Shown here: one piece after another, positions 47,263 through 57,504 of the stretch
Layout of the letters: every line of letters starts with the position of its first letter
How positions within the stretch are numbered: the first letter of the stretch is position 1
Assembly (NCBI RefSeq): GCF_020075495.1
Contig: NZ_JABYQT010000010.1
Coordinates: forward strand, 40,871-104,870
Length of the DNA stretch: 64,000 bases
Source of the DNA: Vreelandella aquamarina
GTDB lineage: Bacteria; Pseudomonadota; Gammaproteobacteria; Pseudomonadales; Halomonadaceae
Direction of reading: 5' to 3'
The notes under the pieces: generated by a model
Databases searched by the model: none
Told to the model about the DNA's origin: nothing
What the model saw: the letters and a program-made list of their open reading frames with translations, nothing else
Position numbers and translations under genes: made by a program

Positions 47263-47550
47263 ATGGGCCAGAAATTTGTACTCGTAGGCGATATGGGAAC
47301 CGACCACGATGGCTTTCCCCCGACGCCCGTCACCGCCGGTAGCGGCACGGTGATCATGGATGGCAAGCCGGTGGCCCGGGTGGGCGACCCGTTAGAGCCC
47401 CACGACAAGCCCAATCATCCCAAGCACCCGCGCGCGATTGCTCAAGGCTCCGGCACGATTTTGGTTGACGGCAAGCCGGTGGCTTTAACCGGCCACGCGG
47501 TCGATTGTGGCGGCGTGGTGATTGGTTCCGGTTCAGGAGAGGGCAGTTAA
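47263..47550 (+). CDS. PAAR-domain tip protein
   Basis: A 95-aa protein of PAAR repeats that sharpens the VgrG spike. It has [34 protein letters not shown], a [32 protein letters not shown] half and metal-ligand-type His and Cys residues. It lacks any C-terminal toxin domain, so it is a stand-alone tip. vgrG starts 2 bp downstream. Confidence 0.93.
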   Translation: MGQKFVLVGDMGTDHDGFPPTPVTAGSGTVIMDGKPVARVGDPLEPHDKPNHPKHPRAIAQGSGTILVDGKPVALTGHAVDCGGVVIGSGSGEGS

Positions 47551-47551
47551 G

Positions 47552-49639
47552 ATGGCAAGCACCGGACTGCAATTCACCCTCACGCTAACCGGCGTTGACG
47601 ATATCGCGGTCATCGACTTTACCCACCGCGAAGCGCTCTCCCAGCCCTTCGAGCTGGTACTCAACCTGGCCAGCCGCGACGGCAGCCTGGACGCCGCCGA
47701 GCTGCTGGACCACGAAGCCACGCTCACCATCTGGCAGGATGGTGAAGCGCTGCGCCAGGTGCACGGTATCGTCAGCGAGTTTGGCCGCGGCGACCGCGGC
47801 CACCGGCGCACCTTCTACTCCCTGGTGCTGCGCCCCGCGCTCTGGCGGCTTTCACTGCGCCACAACTCGCGCATCTTCCAGAAAGTCGACCCGCTCACCA
47901 TCATCAATACCCTTCTTGATGAGCGCGGGATTACCGACGTGGCCTTTGCCGTTACCCGCGAACTGCCGGAGCGCGAGTACTGCGTGCAGTACCGCGAGAC
48001 CGACCTGGCGTTTATCGAACGCCTGGCCGCCGAAGAGGGCCTGTTCTACTTCCATGAGTTCGAAGAGAGCGCCCACCGGCTGGTATTTGCCGATGACCCT
48101 CAAGTATTGGCGAATTTGGGTGAGCGAACCTACCACAGCCGCGCCGGCGGCACCGCGCCCACGCGCCATGTTCGTAAACTCAGCCACACCGCCCGCGTGG
48201 CCGCGGCTACCGCCTCGCTTAAAGACTACAGCTTCAAGAACCCGGCCTACGCCCAGCTGCACGAACACCTGGGCCGCGACGTGGACGCCCACGGCCAGCA
48301 AACCGACTACGAACACTTCGATTACCCCGGCCGCTACAAGGGGGATGCTTCGGGTAAACCGTTCACCCGCATCCGCCTGGAACAGCTGCGCCGCGACGCG
48401 GTCACCGCCAACGCCGAAAGCGACCTGCCGGAACTCGCCCCCGGCGTGCGCTTCAGCCTGACCGATCACGACACGCCAAGCCTCAACCGCGACTGGCAGG
48501 TGGTAGCCGTACACCACACCGGCGAACAGCCCCAGGCGCTGGAAGAAGATGGCATGACGCACAGCGATGCCAGCGGCATGACCCGTTACGCCAACCAGGT
48601 CACCCTCATGCCCGGCGACGCCCCCTGGCGCGCCACGCCCAACCCCAAGCCCCGCGTGGACGGCCCCCAGGTCGCGTTCGTGGTCGGCCCGGAAGGCGAG
48701 GAGATTCACTGCGACGAGTACGGCCGGGTGAAGGTCCAGTTCCCCTGGGACCGCTACGCCGAACCCAATGACACCGCCAGCTGCTGGGTGCGCGTGGCCC
48801 AGGGCTGGGCCGGTGGCGGCTACGGCAGTATTGCCATTCCGCGCATTGGTCACGAAGTGATCGTTTCCTTTCTGGAAGGCGACCCGGACCAGCCGCTGGT
48901 CACCGGGCGTACCTATCACGCCGTCAACACCGCCCCGTACCCGCTGCCCGAACACAAGACGCGCACCGTCATTCGCACCCAGAGCCACAAGGCCGAAGGC
49001 TTCAACGAACTGCGCTTTGAAGACGAGGCGGGGGAAGAGCAGATCTGGCTCCACGCCCAGAAGGACCTGGAGCTTCTGACGCTCAACGACCGCACTGAAG
49101 AGGTCCAGAACGACAGCCACCTCAAGGTGCACAACGACCGCATCAGCGAGATTGACAATGACGACCACCACACGGTGCACGGCAACCGCTACACCCAGGT
49201 GAACGGTGATGATCACCTCACCGTGAACGGCACCCGCCACGACCACATCGGCCAGGCGCAGCTGGTGGAAGCCGGGCAGGAGATTCACCACAAGGCGGGC
49301 ATGAAGGTGGTGATCGAAGCCGGCGCCGAAATCACCCTGAAAGCCGGCGGCAGCTTCCTGAAGATCGACCCCAGCGGCGTCACTATTGTCGGCCCGCAGG
49401 TCAAGATCAACTCTGGCGGCAGCCCCGGTTCGGGGAGTGGTCAGGCGGCGCAGGCGCCGCAGTTGCCTGGGCAGGCAACGGCAGAAACACATGAAAATGT
49501 CACCTTGGGGCCTGTGTTCGGTAAGCGGCTAGACCAGGCCTTGGCAGATGATATTCCTCTAATTGAACTCTGCCAGTTGCAAAAAGATGGAAGCTGTCCT
49601 CTAGCTGACTGCCCCTGCAGAAATAATGCCGCGTCATGA
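47552..49639 (+). CDS. vgrG: T6SS spike protein VgrG (copy 1)
   Basis: A 695-aa VgrG: N-terminal gp27-like domain (about residues 1-380), gp5 OB-fold with [16 protein letters not shown], and a beta-prism/DUF2345 region with HxV-N repeats ([21 protein letters not shown]). No enzymatic domain follows. The tail of about 60 residues ends with [18 protein letters not shown], a C-x7-C-x4-C-x-C pattern also found in copy 2. Its stop overlaps the DUF4123 adaptor gene in ATGA, so spike, adaptor and effector are coupled. The block 48188-49460 is repeated at 55202-56474. Confidence 0.95.
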   Translation: MASTGLQFTLTLTGVDDIAVIDFTHREALSQPFELVLNLASRDGSLDAAELLDHEATLTIWQDGEALRQVHGIVSEFGRGDRGHRRTFYSLVLRPALWRLSLRHNSRIFQKVDPLTIINTLLDERGITDVAFAVTRELPEREYCVQYRETDLAFIERLAAEEGLFYFHEFEESAHRLVFADDPQVLANLGERTYHSRAGGTAPTRHVRKLSHTARVAAATASLKDYSFKNPAYAQLHEHLGRDVDAHGQQTDYEHFDYPGRYKGDASGKPFTRIRLEQLRRDAVTANAESDLPELAPGVRFSLTDHDTPSLNRDWQVVAVHHTGEQPQALEEDGMTHSDASGMTRYANQVTLMPGDAPWRATPNPKPRVDGPQVAFVVGPEGEEIHCDEYGRVKVQFPWDRYAEPNDTASCWVRVAQGWAGGGYGSIAIPRIGHEVIVSFLEGDPDQPLVTGRTYHAVNTAPYPLPEHKTRTVIRTQSHKAEGFNELRFEDEAGEEQIWLHAQKDLELLTLNDRTEEVQNDSHLKVHNDRISEIDNDDHHTVHGNRYTQVNGDDHLTVNGTRHDHIGQAQLVEAGQEIHHKAGMKVVIEAGAEITLKAGGSFLKIDPSGVTIVGPQVKINSGGSPGSGSGQAAQAPQLPGQATAETHENVTLGPVFGKRLDQALADDIPLIELCQLQKDGSCPLADCPCRNNAAS

Positions 49640-50409
49640 ATATCGTCACAGCACCTACATTAGCGAAACTGCTTGCCCGTACCCGTGGGCTGAATCATTG
49701 GCTGATATTGGAGGAAACCGGCAAAACGTTATCGACGCTTTATCGTGATTTTGCTCTTACGGATTACGATCTGCTATTCCTTCAAACGCGCTATGCAGAA
49801 TTTCTGAAACGCAGCCCTGTTGTGGTACCACTACAAGAAGCGACGAAAAATATATTTGATACCTTCGCTACCGATTCAAGGAAAAGTATTGCACCTGGCG
49901 TAGTAGTGGCCAGTGCTGCATCGCAGCAAGACGTATTGCATCATTTAAGAAAATGTTTGGAAGTAACCTTTTACGGCAACAGGAAAGGCATGCTGCGTTT
50001 TTATCATCCCGATATTGCCGCCGTGCTTTTTACTAAGCCAGAAAACGTCAGTGCCCAATGGTTTGGGCCAATTGAACAATGGATATGGCAAGGTGAAGAA
50101 AAGAGTACGTTGCCGACTGCCATTCCACAGTGGCAAGCCTTGCAATCTAATGATCAAACGGCTGCAACAGTTAAAGAAACTGATCGGGTATTGCGCCTTT
50201 CAAGGCATCAAGAGCAAGCGCTTGAGCGATATATTCGATTGATGCGAGCTTGGAAACAGTATCGACAGCCTGGAGAGTCGTTAGATGATGTGGCAGTACG
50301 CTGTCGCTTCTTGAAAAGCGATATGGCCATGCAAGCGATATACCCAGAACTTTCAACTAAACACCAAATTGAAACACCGGCTAGCTGTACGGCAGGGAGC
50401 GAGACATGA
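49636..50409 (+). CDS. DUF4123 effector adaptor (cassette 1)
   Basis: A 257-aa protein of the DUF4123 type (Tap/TEC), chaperones that load an effector onto VgrG. Supporting features are [20 protein letters not shown] near the N-terminus and LLRFYHPDI...[15 protein letters not shown] in the middle, the usual RFYDP-like core. It overlaps vgrG and the next effector gene by 4 bp each. Codon use is richer in A and T than in the core T6SS genes. Confidence 0.85.
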   Translation: MNIVTAPTLAKLLARTRGLNHWLILEETGKTLSTLYRDFALTDYDLLFLQTRYAEFLKRSPVVVPLQEATKNIFDTFATDSRKSIAPGVVVASAASQQDVLHHLRKCLEVTFYGNRKGMLRFYHPDIAAVLFTKPENVSAQWFGPIEQWIWQGEEKSTLPTAIPQWQALQSNDQTAATVKETDRVLRLSRHQEQALERYIRLMRAWKQYRQPGESLDDVAVRCRFLKSDMAMQAIYPELSTKHQIETPASCTAGSET

Positions 50410-53400
50410 GCCAGGAACTGAGCCAGCATAAAGCATGTGAAGAACCTAAACTCTTTATCCAGGTCTTGGGTACGGAGCATCCCGAAGGCCATCGGTTCGT
50501 GTTTTTTGACGAAACAGACCAGCAAGAGCAAGTGGCGCTAGTTGAAAGTGTGGAAGAGGAAGATTTACCCAAACCGTTAAGCCGCATTCATAGCTGGGAG
50601 TGGGAGACGGAACCTGCGCGTAATGTTTGGTTAGAAATAGACAGCGAAGAGGGTGACTCTATTCAGGTACCTCTATTTCGTGAAGTAGAGGGGACGTCTT
50701 GGCAAGAGTCTGAAACCGAAATCGCTTTCCAGCATTATGTCGTACAGCCAGTTATTCCAATGGCTTCCTGGCGTTCTGTACAAGAGGATAGCATTCATGC
50801 TTTGCCTAGCCGTCCTGGCTATCTCTACCTGTATTACCAGGAGCGGATCTGGCGAGAAATTGAAATAGGGGTATCAGAAGACGGGGAGTGGCAATTCAAG
50901 GATGTACCTCTGGCGTCGTACCGACAAGACGATAATAGCTTTTCAGAAAATGAGAGGCCCCCAACCGGCATTTCGCTAAAAGAGATATGGCTACCTGCCC
51001 GCGAGAATCAGCACTGGTTGGCAGGGGAAATAAAAGCAGCTTTTTCTGATGTGCAGTGGTCGGCCGCACGATTGAACTATGTGGAGGCCAACCCCGATGC
51101 CTGTGCCCAGCGCTTTCAATCAGTAACGCTAAATGAGCCGCAAGATAATGCTGAGTCAGGATATTTATTTAGTGCCGAACAGCTGCCTCCTCAGCGTGAG
51201 CGCACCATGGTACTGGAAGTACAGCTTTCACATCCGCCTATGTGGAGTGAGGACTTGGTAGGGAATACTGTGACTGAGCTCTACCAGTTAGCTAAAGAGG
51301 AACAGCAGCAATTCAAGGCGGGCGAAACCGCTATTTCTCAGGAGTGGCTGGGGACGCAACGCGGAGGCAAACCGCTGGATATGGAAGCAGGCCTGCGGGC
51401 GGCTGCATGCCAAGATGTCAACGGGTCGAATCTATCAGAGTTGCAAGATGATGAGGAAGGTAACCTTGTATGGGAGAGTCTTCCAGAAGGTAAAGATGTA
51501 TTTGAGGATGCTCGTCAACGACATATCCCTGGCTTGGTGCTCAATGACCCACTGTTTGATCTTCGTCATGCTCTGAATCAAACCCAGCAGGCGTTTCAAT
51601 TTCTCTCCTTATGGTTAGAGCAATGTGCGTCGCATCCCCACTACCGCAGTGCGCTGTTGGTTCAGAAGCGCATTCGCCCCAGCACGATAGGTGGGGAAGA
51701 TAACCCGCTTTATAGCTACGCAAACGAACCCGAATTAAGGGACATGACAGGGCCTTTCCATACCGCCATTGCAACGCTAGCTAGAGCTCAAGCGCATCAT
51801 ATGTGCCAACGTTACCAAAATCACTTGGCTGAGCTGATAGGGCAAGTTCATTGTCAGCATGCGCTTGCAGATTATTTCAGCTTGGAAGGCGCGGATTATA
51901 TAAGTGGATTTTGCATTGCAGAGCAGTGCTTTACAGCATTAAGTCTGAATTCTCAGCATGCCGACCTATTAGCAAATCAAGAGGATATCGATAACGAAGT
52001 AAGTGAAGGATTAAGCTCTGTCCAGCAAACGCTGATTGGTTTGCTAGAGGAAGGTAGCAGCGCACCGCTGCATCGTATGTGCTTCCCTGATACAGCTAGC
52101 CATCCTGTCGAAGAGCCTTTCGTATTAGCTGATGAAGAAACCAATGATGGCAGTGGACGTTTTCGGGCTAAAGCTTTGTCAGATGAGAGCCAGCGAGCTG
52201 ATTCCCCTCCTCTTGAAGGCTTGCAAACCACGGAAGTGTCGTTACTCGCTGCCGCTGCGCGCTTTAATACCGTTGGTGAATTGAATCGCTGGTCAGGCGC
52301 AATGGATAACATTTTTGGACGTATTGCTGACAGTGGTAAAAGCGTATTAAGCCAGATAGCCGACCAAGGAGAACGTACGGCAATGGCTGCCAGAATTTAC
52401 ATGCCAGCCTTTAATGCATCACGAGGAGCACTTCATACACTGCTGGGAGATTTGACCTTTCAGCCGCTAGGCAATGTGGATATGAGCCGTTACGCATTAC
52501 TAGGCGTTGAAGATGTAAGGTCAGGAATGCTATTCGGGCTTGATAGTGCTGATCGTACGTATATTGCGCGTAATAACCATCGTCAATTTTATGGGGAGAT
52601 ATATCGTACTTCTAATGGTGAATTGCTAGGAGGCACCAACCAAAGCCGGTTACGCTCAATAAAAAATATCGGCGAAGCCCGCGAGGTGCGCTTTATTTTT
52701 GCCCCCATCGATTCTGAAGCAGCGGAAATGGTTAGACAGGGGCGCGAACGAATTGGTTTTACTGAGCGAGCGATTGGTGCAACACGCCTGCCTTATTTAA
52801 TGGTTGTTTTCCAGGCGTTAAATTTGGGTCAAAGTAGTGTTGTTTTGTTTGAAAATTATAACCATAAAAAACTATTGGGTGTTGTATCGGCAATAGTAGA
52901 TTTGGGGTTAGCTTCATTGAATTTGAGCGACTATATGTCACGTCGTTACCAAGTTCCTAAACCTATTGTTAGTGTTAGTGAGTTAAGTCAAAGGGTGGTA
53001 ATAAAAAATGGTCAAGCTAGTTTTCTAACTCGCTTGTTTCCCAATTTAATTCGCGTGAATTGGGTTTTAGGTAAATTTGCAGGCGTGTTGGCGGCAGGTA
53101 CAATGGTCTGGGAGTCATTAGAGCGTTTAAAAGAGGGCAACACAGGTGCTGCAATCGCCTATGGAGTCGCAGCTGCCGGTGCGACAATGGTACTCCTTTT
53201 TAGCGGTCCAGTTGGCTGGGTGGGATTGGCATTGCTAGTTGGTGGTGCTATCAGCGGTATTGTGCTTACTGATGGGCCAATTAAGCAGTGGCTGAAACAT
53301 GGCCCTTTTGGTGAACAGCGTGGTTTAGCGCCATGGCTGGAAGACCCTGAAGAAGCTTGTTATCGTCTTGAAAATCTGTTGGCTAATATTACGATTACTG

Positions 53401-53951
53401 GCCGCCGGATTACTCCACAAGAGCGCACAGCATTAATGGATAAGTTGAGCGCAACCCATAATCAATCTGCACCAACAGCTTATACAATGGGACACGTATG
53501 GCGAGAGCAACTCCAACAGCTACAGCATCAGTCTATCAATACTGTGATTGAAGTGCAAAGTTCTTTGCCAGGAATGGGCATTGAGCTACAGGATATTGCT
53601 ATTATTAAACGTTTGAAAGGAAAAACGCATAATACACCGGCTTCTCAGGGGTGGTCGAAGCAGTCTGAGTTACAAATAACTCCGCTGCTAACAAAAATCT
53701 CTAACAACTCAGTTAATTACTTTGTGCATACTCCAGCAGAAGTGCGTGCTTGGGCGAATATTACGGGAACAGCATACCGTTGGGAAGTCCATGTGCAATT
53801 TAGGGAAGTAGCACAAATACCCTTTTTATCAACCAATCGTTTTTATCCTGCCCCTAAACCGCTCAAGGCTATGCCAAGCGATATATCAGCCGTTTTTAGT
53901 GGTGTATCACTTAATGAAGATTTCTGGGTAAAGGAAGTTTTTGATGTCTAA
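50406..53951 (+). CDS. Candidate VasX-like membrane-active T6SS effector
   Basis: A 1181-aa protein. The N-terminal part contains RPGYLYLYYQERIWREIEI near residues 139-157, resembling the VasX-type leader region. The C-terminal third has hydrophobic segments near residues 795-840 and a Gly/Ala-rich hairpin near 892-960 (FAGVLAAGTMVWE, AAIAYGVAAAGATMVLLF, GWVGLALLVGGAISGIV), which fits a pore-forming domain. It ends in a soluble region after WLKHGPFGEQRG. An adaptor gene upstream and a membrane-protein gene overlapping its end complete an effector-immunity layout. VasX of V. cholerae disrupts membranes; that activity is inferred here. Confidence 0.75.
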   Translation: MSQELSQHKACEEPKLFIQVLGTEHPEGHRFVFFDETDQQEQVALVESVEEEDLPKPLSRIHSWEWETEPARNVWLEIDSEEGDSIQVPLFREVEGTSWQESETEIAFQHYVVQPVIPMASWRSVQEDSIHALPSRPGYLYLYYQERIWREIEIGVSEDGEWQFKDVPLASYRQDDNSFSENERPPTGISLKEIWLPARENQHWLAGEIKAAFSDVQWSAARLNYVEANPDACAQRFQSVTLNEPQDNAESGYLFSAEQLPPQRERTMVLEVQLSHPPMWSEDLVGNTVTELYQLAKEEQQQFKAGETAISQEWLGTQRGGKPLDMEAGLRAAACQDVNGSNLSELQDDEEGNLVWESLPEGKDVFEDARQRHIPGLVLNDPLFDLRHALNQTQQAFQFLSLWLEQCASHPHYRSALLVQKRIRPSTIGGEDNPLYSYANEPELRDMTGPFHTAIATLARAQAHHMCQRYQNHLAELIGQVHCQHALADYFSLEGADYISGFCIAEQCFTALSLNSQHADLLANQEDIDNEVSEGLSSVQQTLIGLLEEGSSAPLHRMCFPDTASHPVEEPFVLADEETNDGSGRFRAKALSDESQRADSPPLEGLQTTEVSLLAAAARFNTVGELNRWSGAMDNIFGRIADSGKSVLSQIADQGERTAMAARIYMPAFNASRGALHTLLGDLTFQPLGNVDMSRYALLGVEDVRSGMLFGLDSADRTYIARNNHRQFYGEIYRTSNGELLGGTNQSRLRSIKNIGEAREVRFIFAPIDSEAAEMVRQGRERIGFTERAIGATRLPYLMVVFQALNLGQSSVVLFENYNHKKLLGVVSAIVDLGLASLNLSDYMSRRYQVPKPIVSVSELSQRVVIKNGQASFLTRLFPNLIRVNWVLGKFAGVLAAGTMVWESLERLKEGNTGAAIAYGVAAAGATMVLLFSGPVGWVGLALLVGGAISGIVLTDGPIKQWLKHGPFGEQRGLAPWLEDPEEACYRLENLLANITITGRRITPQERTALMDKLSATHNQSAPTAYTMGHVWREQLQQLQHQSINTVIEVQSSLPGMGIELQDIAIIKRLKGKTHNTPASQGWSKQSELQITPLLTKISNNSVNYFVHTPAEVRAWANITGTAYRWEVHVQFREVAQIPFLSTNRFYPAPKPLKAMPSDISAVFSGVSLNEDFWVKEVFDV

Positions 53952-54939
53952 ATATTTTAGAGCCGAAAATTACTACGCTAAGACCTCATATAAGCCTACG
54001 AAGCGTGTTTCATGGGAACAAAGCAATCTTGATGTAGGGAATATTAATGCCTTGCGTTTATCCTGGTACCGACGCACTCAGGATAATGGCGCAAGCGATG
54101 AGTATGGATATAATAATATTGAAATCTCAGAGCGTTGGGAAAATAAACGTTTGAGCTTAAATGTTGAAGATGATGATATTTTTAGAGCTATAAATGTTCA
54201 CTATGATAACGATAGAATCATGCCTCCAAATTATAACTTTTTCTCGAAGATTTTATTTATTGCTATGGCATTTGGAAAAGTCGGTTTTTATGTTTTTACA
54301 GCAACATTTTTTTTTGTTTTGCTTGTTTTGATAAGCTCTTGGCTCTTTGGTGGTAAAAGTAGTGAGTATTTAATGTCAGCTGTAAAATCTAGTTTTTTAT
54401 TCTCTTTTTCAATAGTTTTTTTTTCGTTGCTTCTTTGGAAAGGAGGGAGACTACTAGAAAATAAATTTCCGGATATTGTTTATGCTATGCGAAACAAGCC
54501 ATTATGGCAGCTCAATCGGAAAAACGGTCTATTTATTATCTATGATCCTAAAAAAGCATGGGAAGAACGCCTTTCTGCCCCTTTCTATGAATTTGACGCC
54601 TACCTTGAAAGCTCGCCGGATACCCAAGGTAGCCCTACCTATTCACTGATGCTCTATCACCCTGAAACGGGGGTTCGCCAGAAGCTGGATGCGCAGTTCC
54701 CGCCTACCAATATGCCCGGCGAATTAGTGGCTGCATGGCAGTTTATCCAGCGTTATATGGATGTTTCCCAGCCATTGCCGGATGTGCCTGCCCTAGAAAT
54801 ACATCGTCATAAAGATCCCACCACAGCAGCAGTAGATAAGCGAAAAGGCAGGAACCCACGCTATTGGCGAGATATGACTGAAGCGGAGGTAGAGAAAATT
54901 CAGGAAGAAAAATATCGCAAAAATATTCGTTTGCGGTAG
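53944..54939 (+). CDS. Candidate immunity membrane protein (cassette 1)
   Basis: A 331-aa protein starting at ATG 53944 within the end of the effector gene. It has two membrane segments (about residues 103-130 and 145-165) and a C-terminal domain with APFYEFDAYLESSPDTQGSPTYSLMLYHP and QFIQRYMDVSQPLPDVPALEIHRHKDPTT. The same motifs recur in the three tandem proteins at 60211-63968, so all belong to one family. Its position and membrane location suggest protection against the pore-forming effector. The start of the gene is strongly A+T-rich. Confidence 0.7.
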   Translation: MSKYFRAENYYAKTSYKPTKRVSWEQSNLDVGNINALRLSWYRRTQDNGASDEYGYNNIEISERWENKRLSLNVEDDDIFRAINVHYDNDRIMPPNYNFFSKILFIAMAFGKVGFYVFTATFFFVLLVLISSWLFGGKSSEYLMSAVKSSFLFSFSIVFFSLLLWKGGRLLENKFPDIVYAMRNKPLWQLNRKNGLFIIYDPKKAWEERLSAPFYEFDAYLESSPDTQGSPTYSLMLYHPETGVRQKLDAQFPPTNMPGELVAAWQFIQRYMDVSQPLPDVPALEIHRHKDPTTAAVDKRKGRNPRYWRDMTEAEVEKIQEEKYRKNIRLR

Positions 54940-55201
54940 TTTGATAAGCCGAGTAGACAACGTGTATGAGCCCGTAAAGACTATGTATCAAGTCTATCGC
55001 TAAGTATTTGTCTTAACGGTCTTGTCTTTTTAGGCGGTAACTATTCTTTAAGACATAATGCTAAGAATATCAGAAATAAGTAACACCGCCTGGATCGGGT
55101 TGATGGAGCTTGCGGTATTTAACTGTTACGAACATCGCAAGGGCTCACCCTGAGAGATAAGTACCCTTTGGGCCTTTCCATTAAGATAAGCAAGCTTCTA
55201 G
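54940..55201. other. Gap between cassettes with vgrG breakpoint at its end
   Basis: This 262-bp stretch has no gene I can support and no clear insertion-sequence ends. It stops at an abrupt join with vgrG-identical sequence at 55202, which marks a recombination breakpoint. Confidence 0.5.
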
Positions 55202-56641
55202 ACCGCCCGCGTGGCCGCGGCTACCGCCTCGCTTAAAGACTACAGCTTCAAGAACCCGGCCTACGCCCAGCTGCACGAACACCTGGGCCGCGACGTGGAC
55301 GCCCACGGCCAGCAGACGGACTACGAGCACTTCGATTACCCCGGCCGCTACAAGGAGGATGCCTCGGGCAAGCCATTCACCCGCATCCGCCTGGAACAGC
55401 TGCGCCGTGAAGCAGTCACCGCCAGCGCCGAAAGCGACCTGCCGGAACTCGCCCCCGGCGTGCGCTTCAGCCTGACCGACCACGACACCGACAGCCTCAA
55501 CCGCGACTGGCAGGTGGTGGCAATACACCACACCGGCGAACAGCCCCAGGCGCTGGAAGAAGATGGCATGACGCACAGCGATGCCAGCGGCATGACGCGC
55601 TACGCCAACCAGGTCACCCTCATGCCCGGCGACGCCCCCTGGCGCGCCACGCCCAACCCCAAGCCCCGCGTGGACGGCCCCCAGGTCGCGTTCGTGGTCG
55701 GCCCGGAAGGCGAGGAGATTCACTGCGACGAGTACGGCCGGGTGAAGGTCCAGTTCCCCTGGGACCGCTACGCCGAACCCAATGACACCGCCAGCTGCTG
55801 GGTACGCGTGGCCCAAGGCTGGGCCGGTGGCGGCTACGGCAGTATTGCCATTCCGCGCATTGGTCACGAAGTGATCGTTTCCTTTCTGGAAGGCGACCCG
55901 GACCAGCCGCTGGTCACCGGGCGTACCTATCACGCCGTCAACACCGCCCCGTACCCGCTGCCCGAACACAAGACGCGCACCGTCATTCGCACCCAGAGCC
56001 ACAAGGCCGAAGGCTTCAACGAACTGCGCTTTGAAGACGAGGCGGGGGAAGAGCAGATCTGGCTCCACGCCCAGAAGGACCTGGAGCTTCTGACGCTCAA
56101 CGACCGCACTGAAGAGGTCCAGAACGACAGCCACCTCAAGGTGCACAACGACCGCATCAGCGAGATCGGAAGCGCAGACCACCACACGGTACACGGCAAC
56201 CGCTTCAGCCAGGTGGACGGCGACGACCACCTCACCGTGAACGGCACCCGCCACGACAACATCGGCCAGGCGCAGCTGGTAGAAGCCGGGCAGGAGATTC
56301 ACCACAAGGCTGGCATGAAGGTGGTGATTGAAGCCGGCGCCGAGATCACCCTGAAAGCCGGCGGCAGCTTCCTGAAAATCGACCCCAGCGGGGTCACCAT
56401 CGTTGGTCCGCAGGTCAAGATCAACTCGGGGGGCAGCCCGGGTTCTGGGAGTGGACAGGCGGCGCAGGCGCCGCTTCTCACGCTCAATGCTCAGGCTGAG
56501 CAGCATGAGGCTGTTCTTCCTGTGTTCCCTAATTCGTCACAACATTTGAAGCAAGCTGCTAAAGAAGGAAAATTACTCAGTGCTCAATGCTATCAGCAGT
56601 TAGATGGTAGCTGTCCTTTAGCTTCATGCCCATGCAAATAA
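55202..56641 (+). pseudogene. 5'-truncated vgrG (copy 2)
   Basis: The sequence starts abruptly at the equivalent of VgrG residue 213 and shares a 1273-bp, gap-free block with copy 1 (48188-49460 versus 55202-56474). Then a different tail of about 55 residues ends in [17 protein letters not shown]. The first 212 residues, which include much of the gp27-like domain, are missing, and no start codon with a ribosome-binding site is visible (a GTG at 55211 is unsupported). A spike lacking that domain should not trimerise normally. It is most likely a recombined fragment carrying an intact VgrG tail next to its cognate cassette. Confidence 0.85.
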
Positions 56642-56655
56642 ATCAAGGTGCTGCA

Positions 56656-57504
56656 ATGAGTGATTCGCCTTTAAAGGAGATGTTGCATAAGCAAGAGAAA
56701 GAATCGGTATTCATCCTGCTGGATGGAGCGATCTTTCCAGCCATGCAAACTATATATGACTATGAACCATCACCTCAGGTTTCGCCTATATACTATGGAA
56801 CTCGGCATGAGGCATCAATAGATGTAAGCCCCTGTTTATATAAACCAAAGGCGAAAAGTAAAATTTGGGATCATGAAAGTGATTGGCGAAAAAATGGAAT
56901 AGTTATTGTAAGTGCTTACTCCTTTTTTGAAGTGCTTGAGTACCTGCAGAGCTTAATAAGCGTACGCCTTCCGAATGATCAAATAGCTTATTGGAGATTT
57001 TATTCTCCAGAATGGTTCTCAAAGGTAATGAGTTCCATGAGCAATGAAGAGTTTTCAAGTTTTAATGACCCTGTTAGCCAATGGGCAGCGTACGCCGATG
57101 GCCACTGGGAATTATATAGTTCAACCAGCCATAATTTTTATGAAGCTAAAAAAGAAGAAGGATGGTTTCAGCTGTCTGAAAATTGCATAAATAAGATAAA
57201 AAGCGTAAAAAAAAGAGATTTTTATATTCATTTGGAAGAAACGCTTACTAAAGAAATAAACGAAAAAAACATTGAAGAAATATGTAGGAAAGATATTGTA
57301 AACATCGTTTCTATGGCTGAAAGCCTAGGGTTTAAAAGTAATTCAGAAATTGAGTGGTTTACTATTGTAAGTTATAAATACCCTGATTTAATGAAAAGAG
57401 CTGGTGTTAAGGAATTAATTGAGGATACTAAAGTAGCCGCACTTGAACGACAGTTTAAAGTTGAAGAAGCTATTTGGGGAATTGAAGCAGAGAGGGTGGA
57501 TTGA
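56656..57504 (+). CDS. DUF4123 effector adaptor (cassette 2)
   Basis: A 282-aa protein. ATG 56656 follows AAGGTG; the frame extends ten codons further upstream into the vgrG tail. Its core motifs include SVFILLDGAIFPAM, YWRFYSPEWFSKVM and FNDPVSQWAAYADGHWEL, the layout of the DUF4123 family, though it is clearly diverged from the cassette-1 adaptor. Its stop overlaps the LysM effector start by one base. It presumably loads that effector. Confidence 0.75.
   Translation: MSDSPLKEMLHKQEKESVFILLDGAIFPAMQTIYDYEPSPQVSPIYYGTRHEASIDVSPCLYKPKAKSKIWDHESDWRKNGIVIVSAYSFFEVLEYLQSLISVRLPNDQIAYWRFYSPEWFSKVMSSMSNEEFSSFNDPVSQWAAYADGHWELYSSTSHNFYEAKKEEGWFQLSENCINKIKSVKKRDFYIHLEETLTKEINEKNIEEICRKDIVNIVSMAESLGFKSNSEIEWFTIVSYKYPDLMKRAGVKELIEDTKVAALERQFKVEEAIWGIEAERVD

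Noticed and set aside
47852..49492. Open frame antisense to vgrG, recurring at 55181-56506
   Set aside because: It occurs in both copies only because the vgrG sequence is duplicated.
54940..55201. Insertion-sequence remnant at the vgrG breakpoint
   Set aside because: No terminal inverted repeats, target duplication or transposase fragment could be identified by eye.
55211..56641. Second vgrG as a functional full gene
   Set aside because: It lacks the first 212 residues and a supported start codon.
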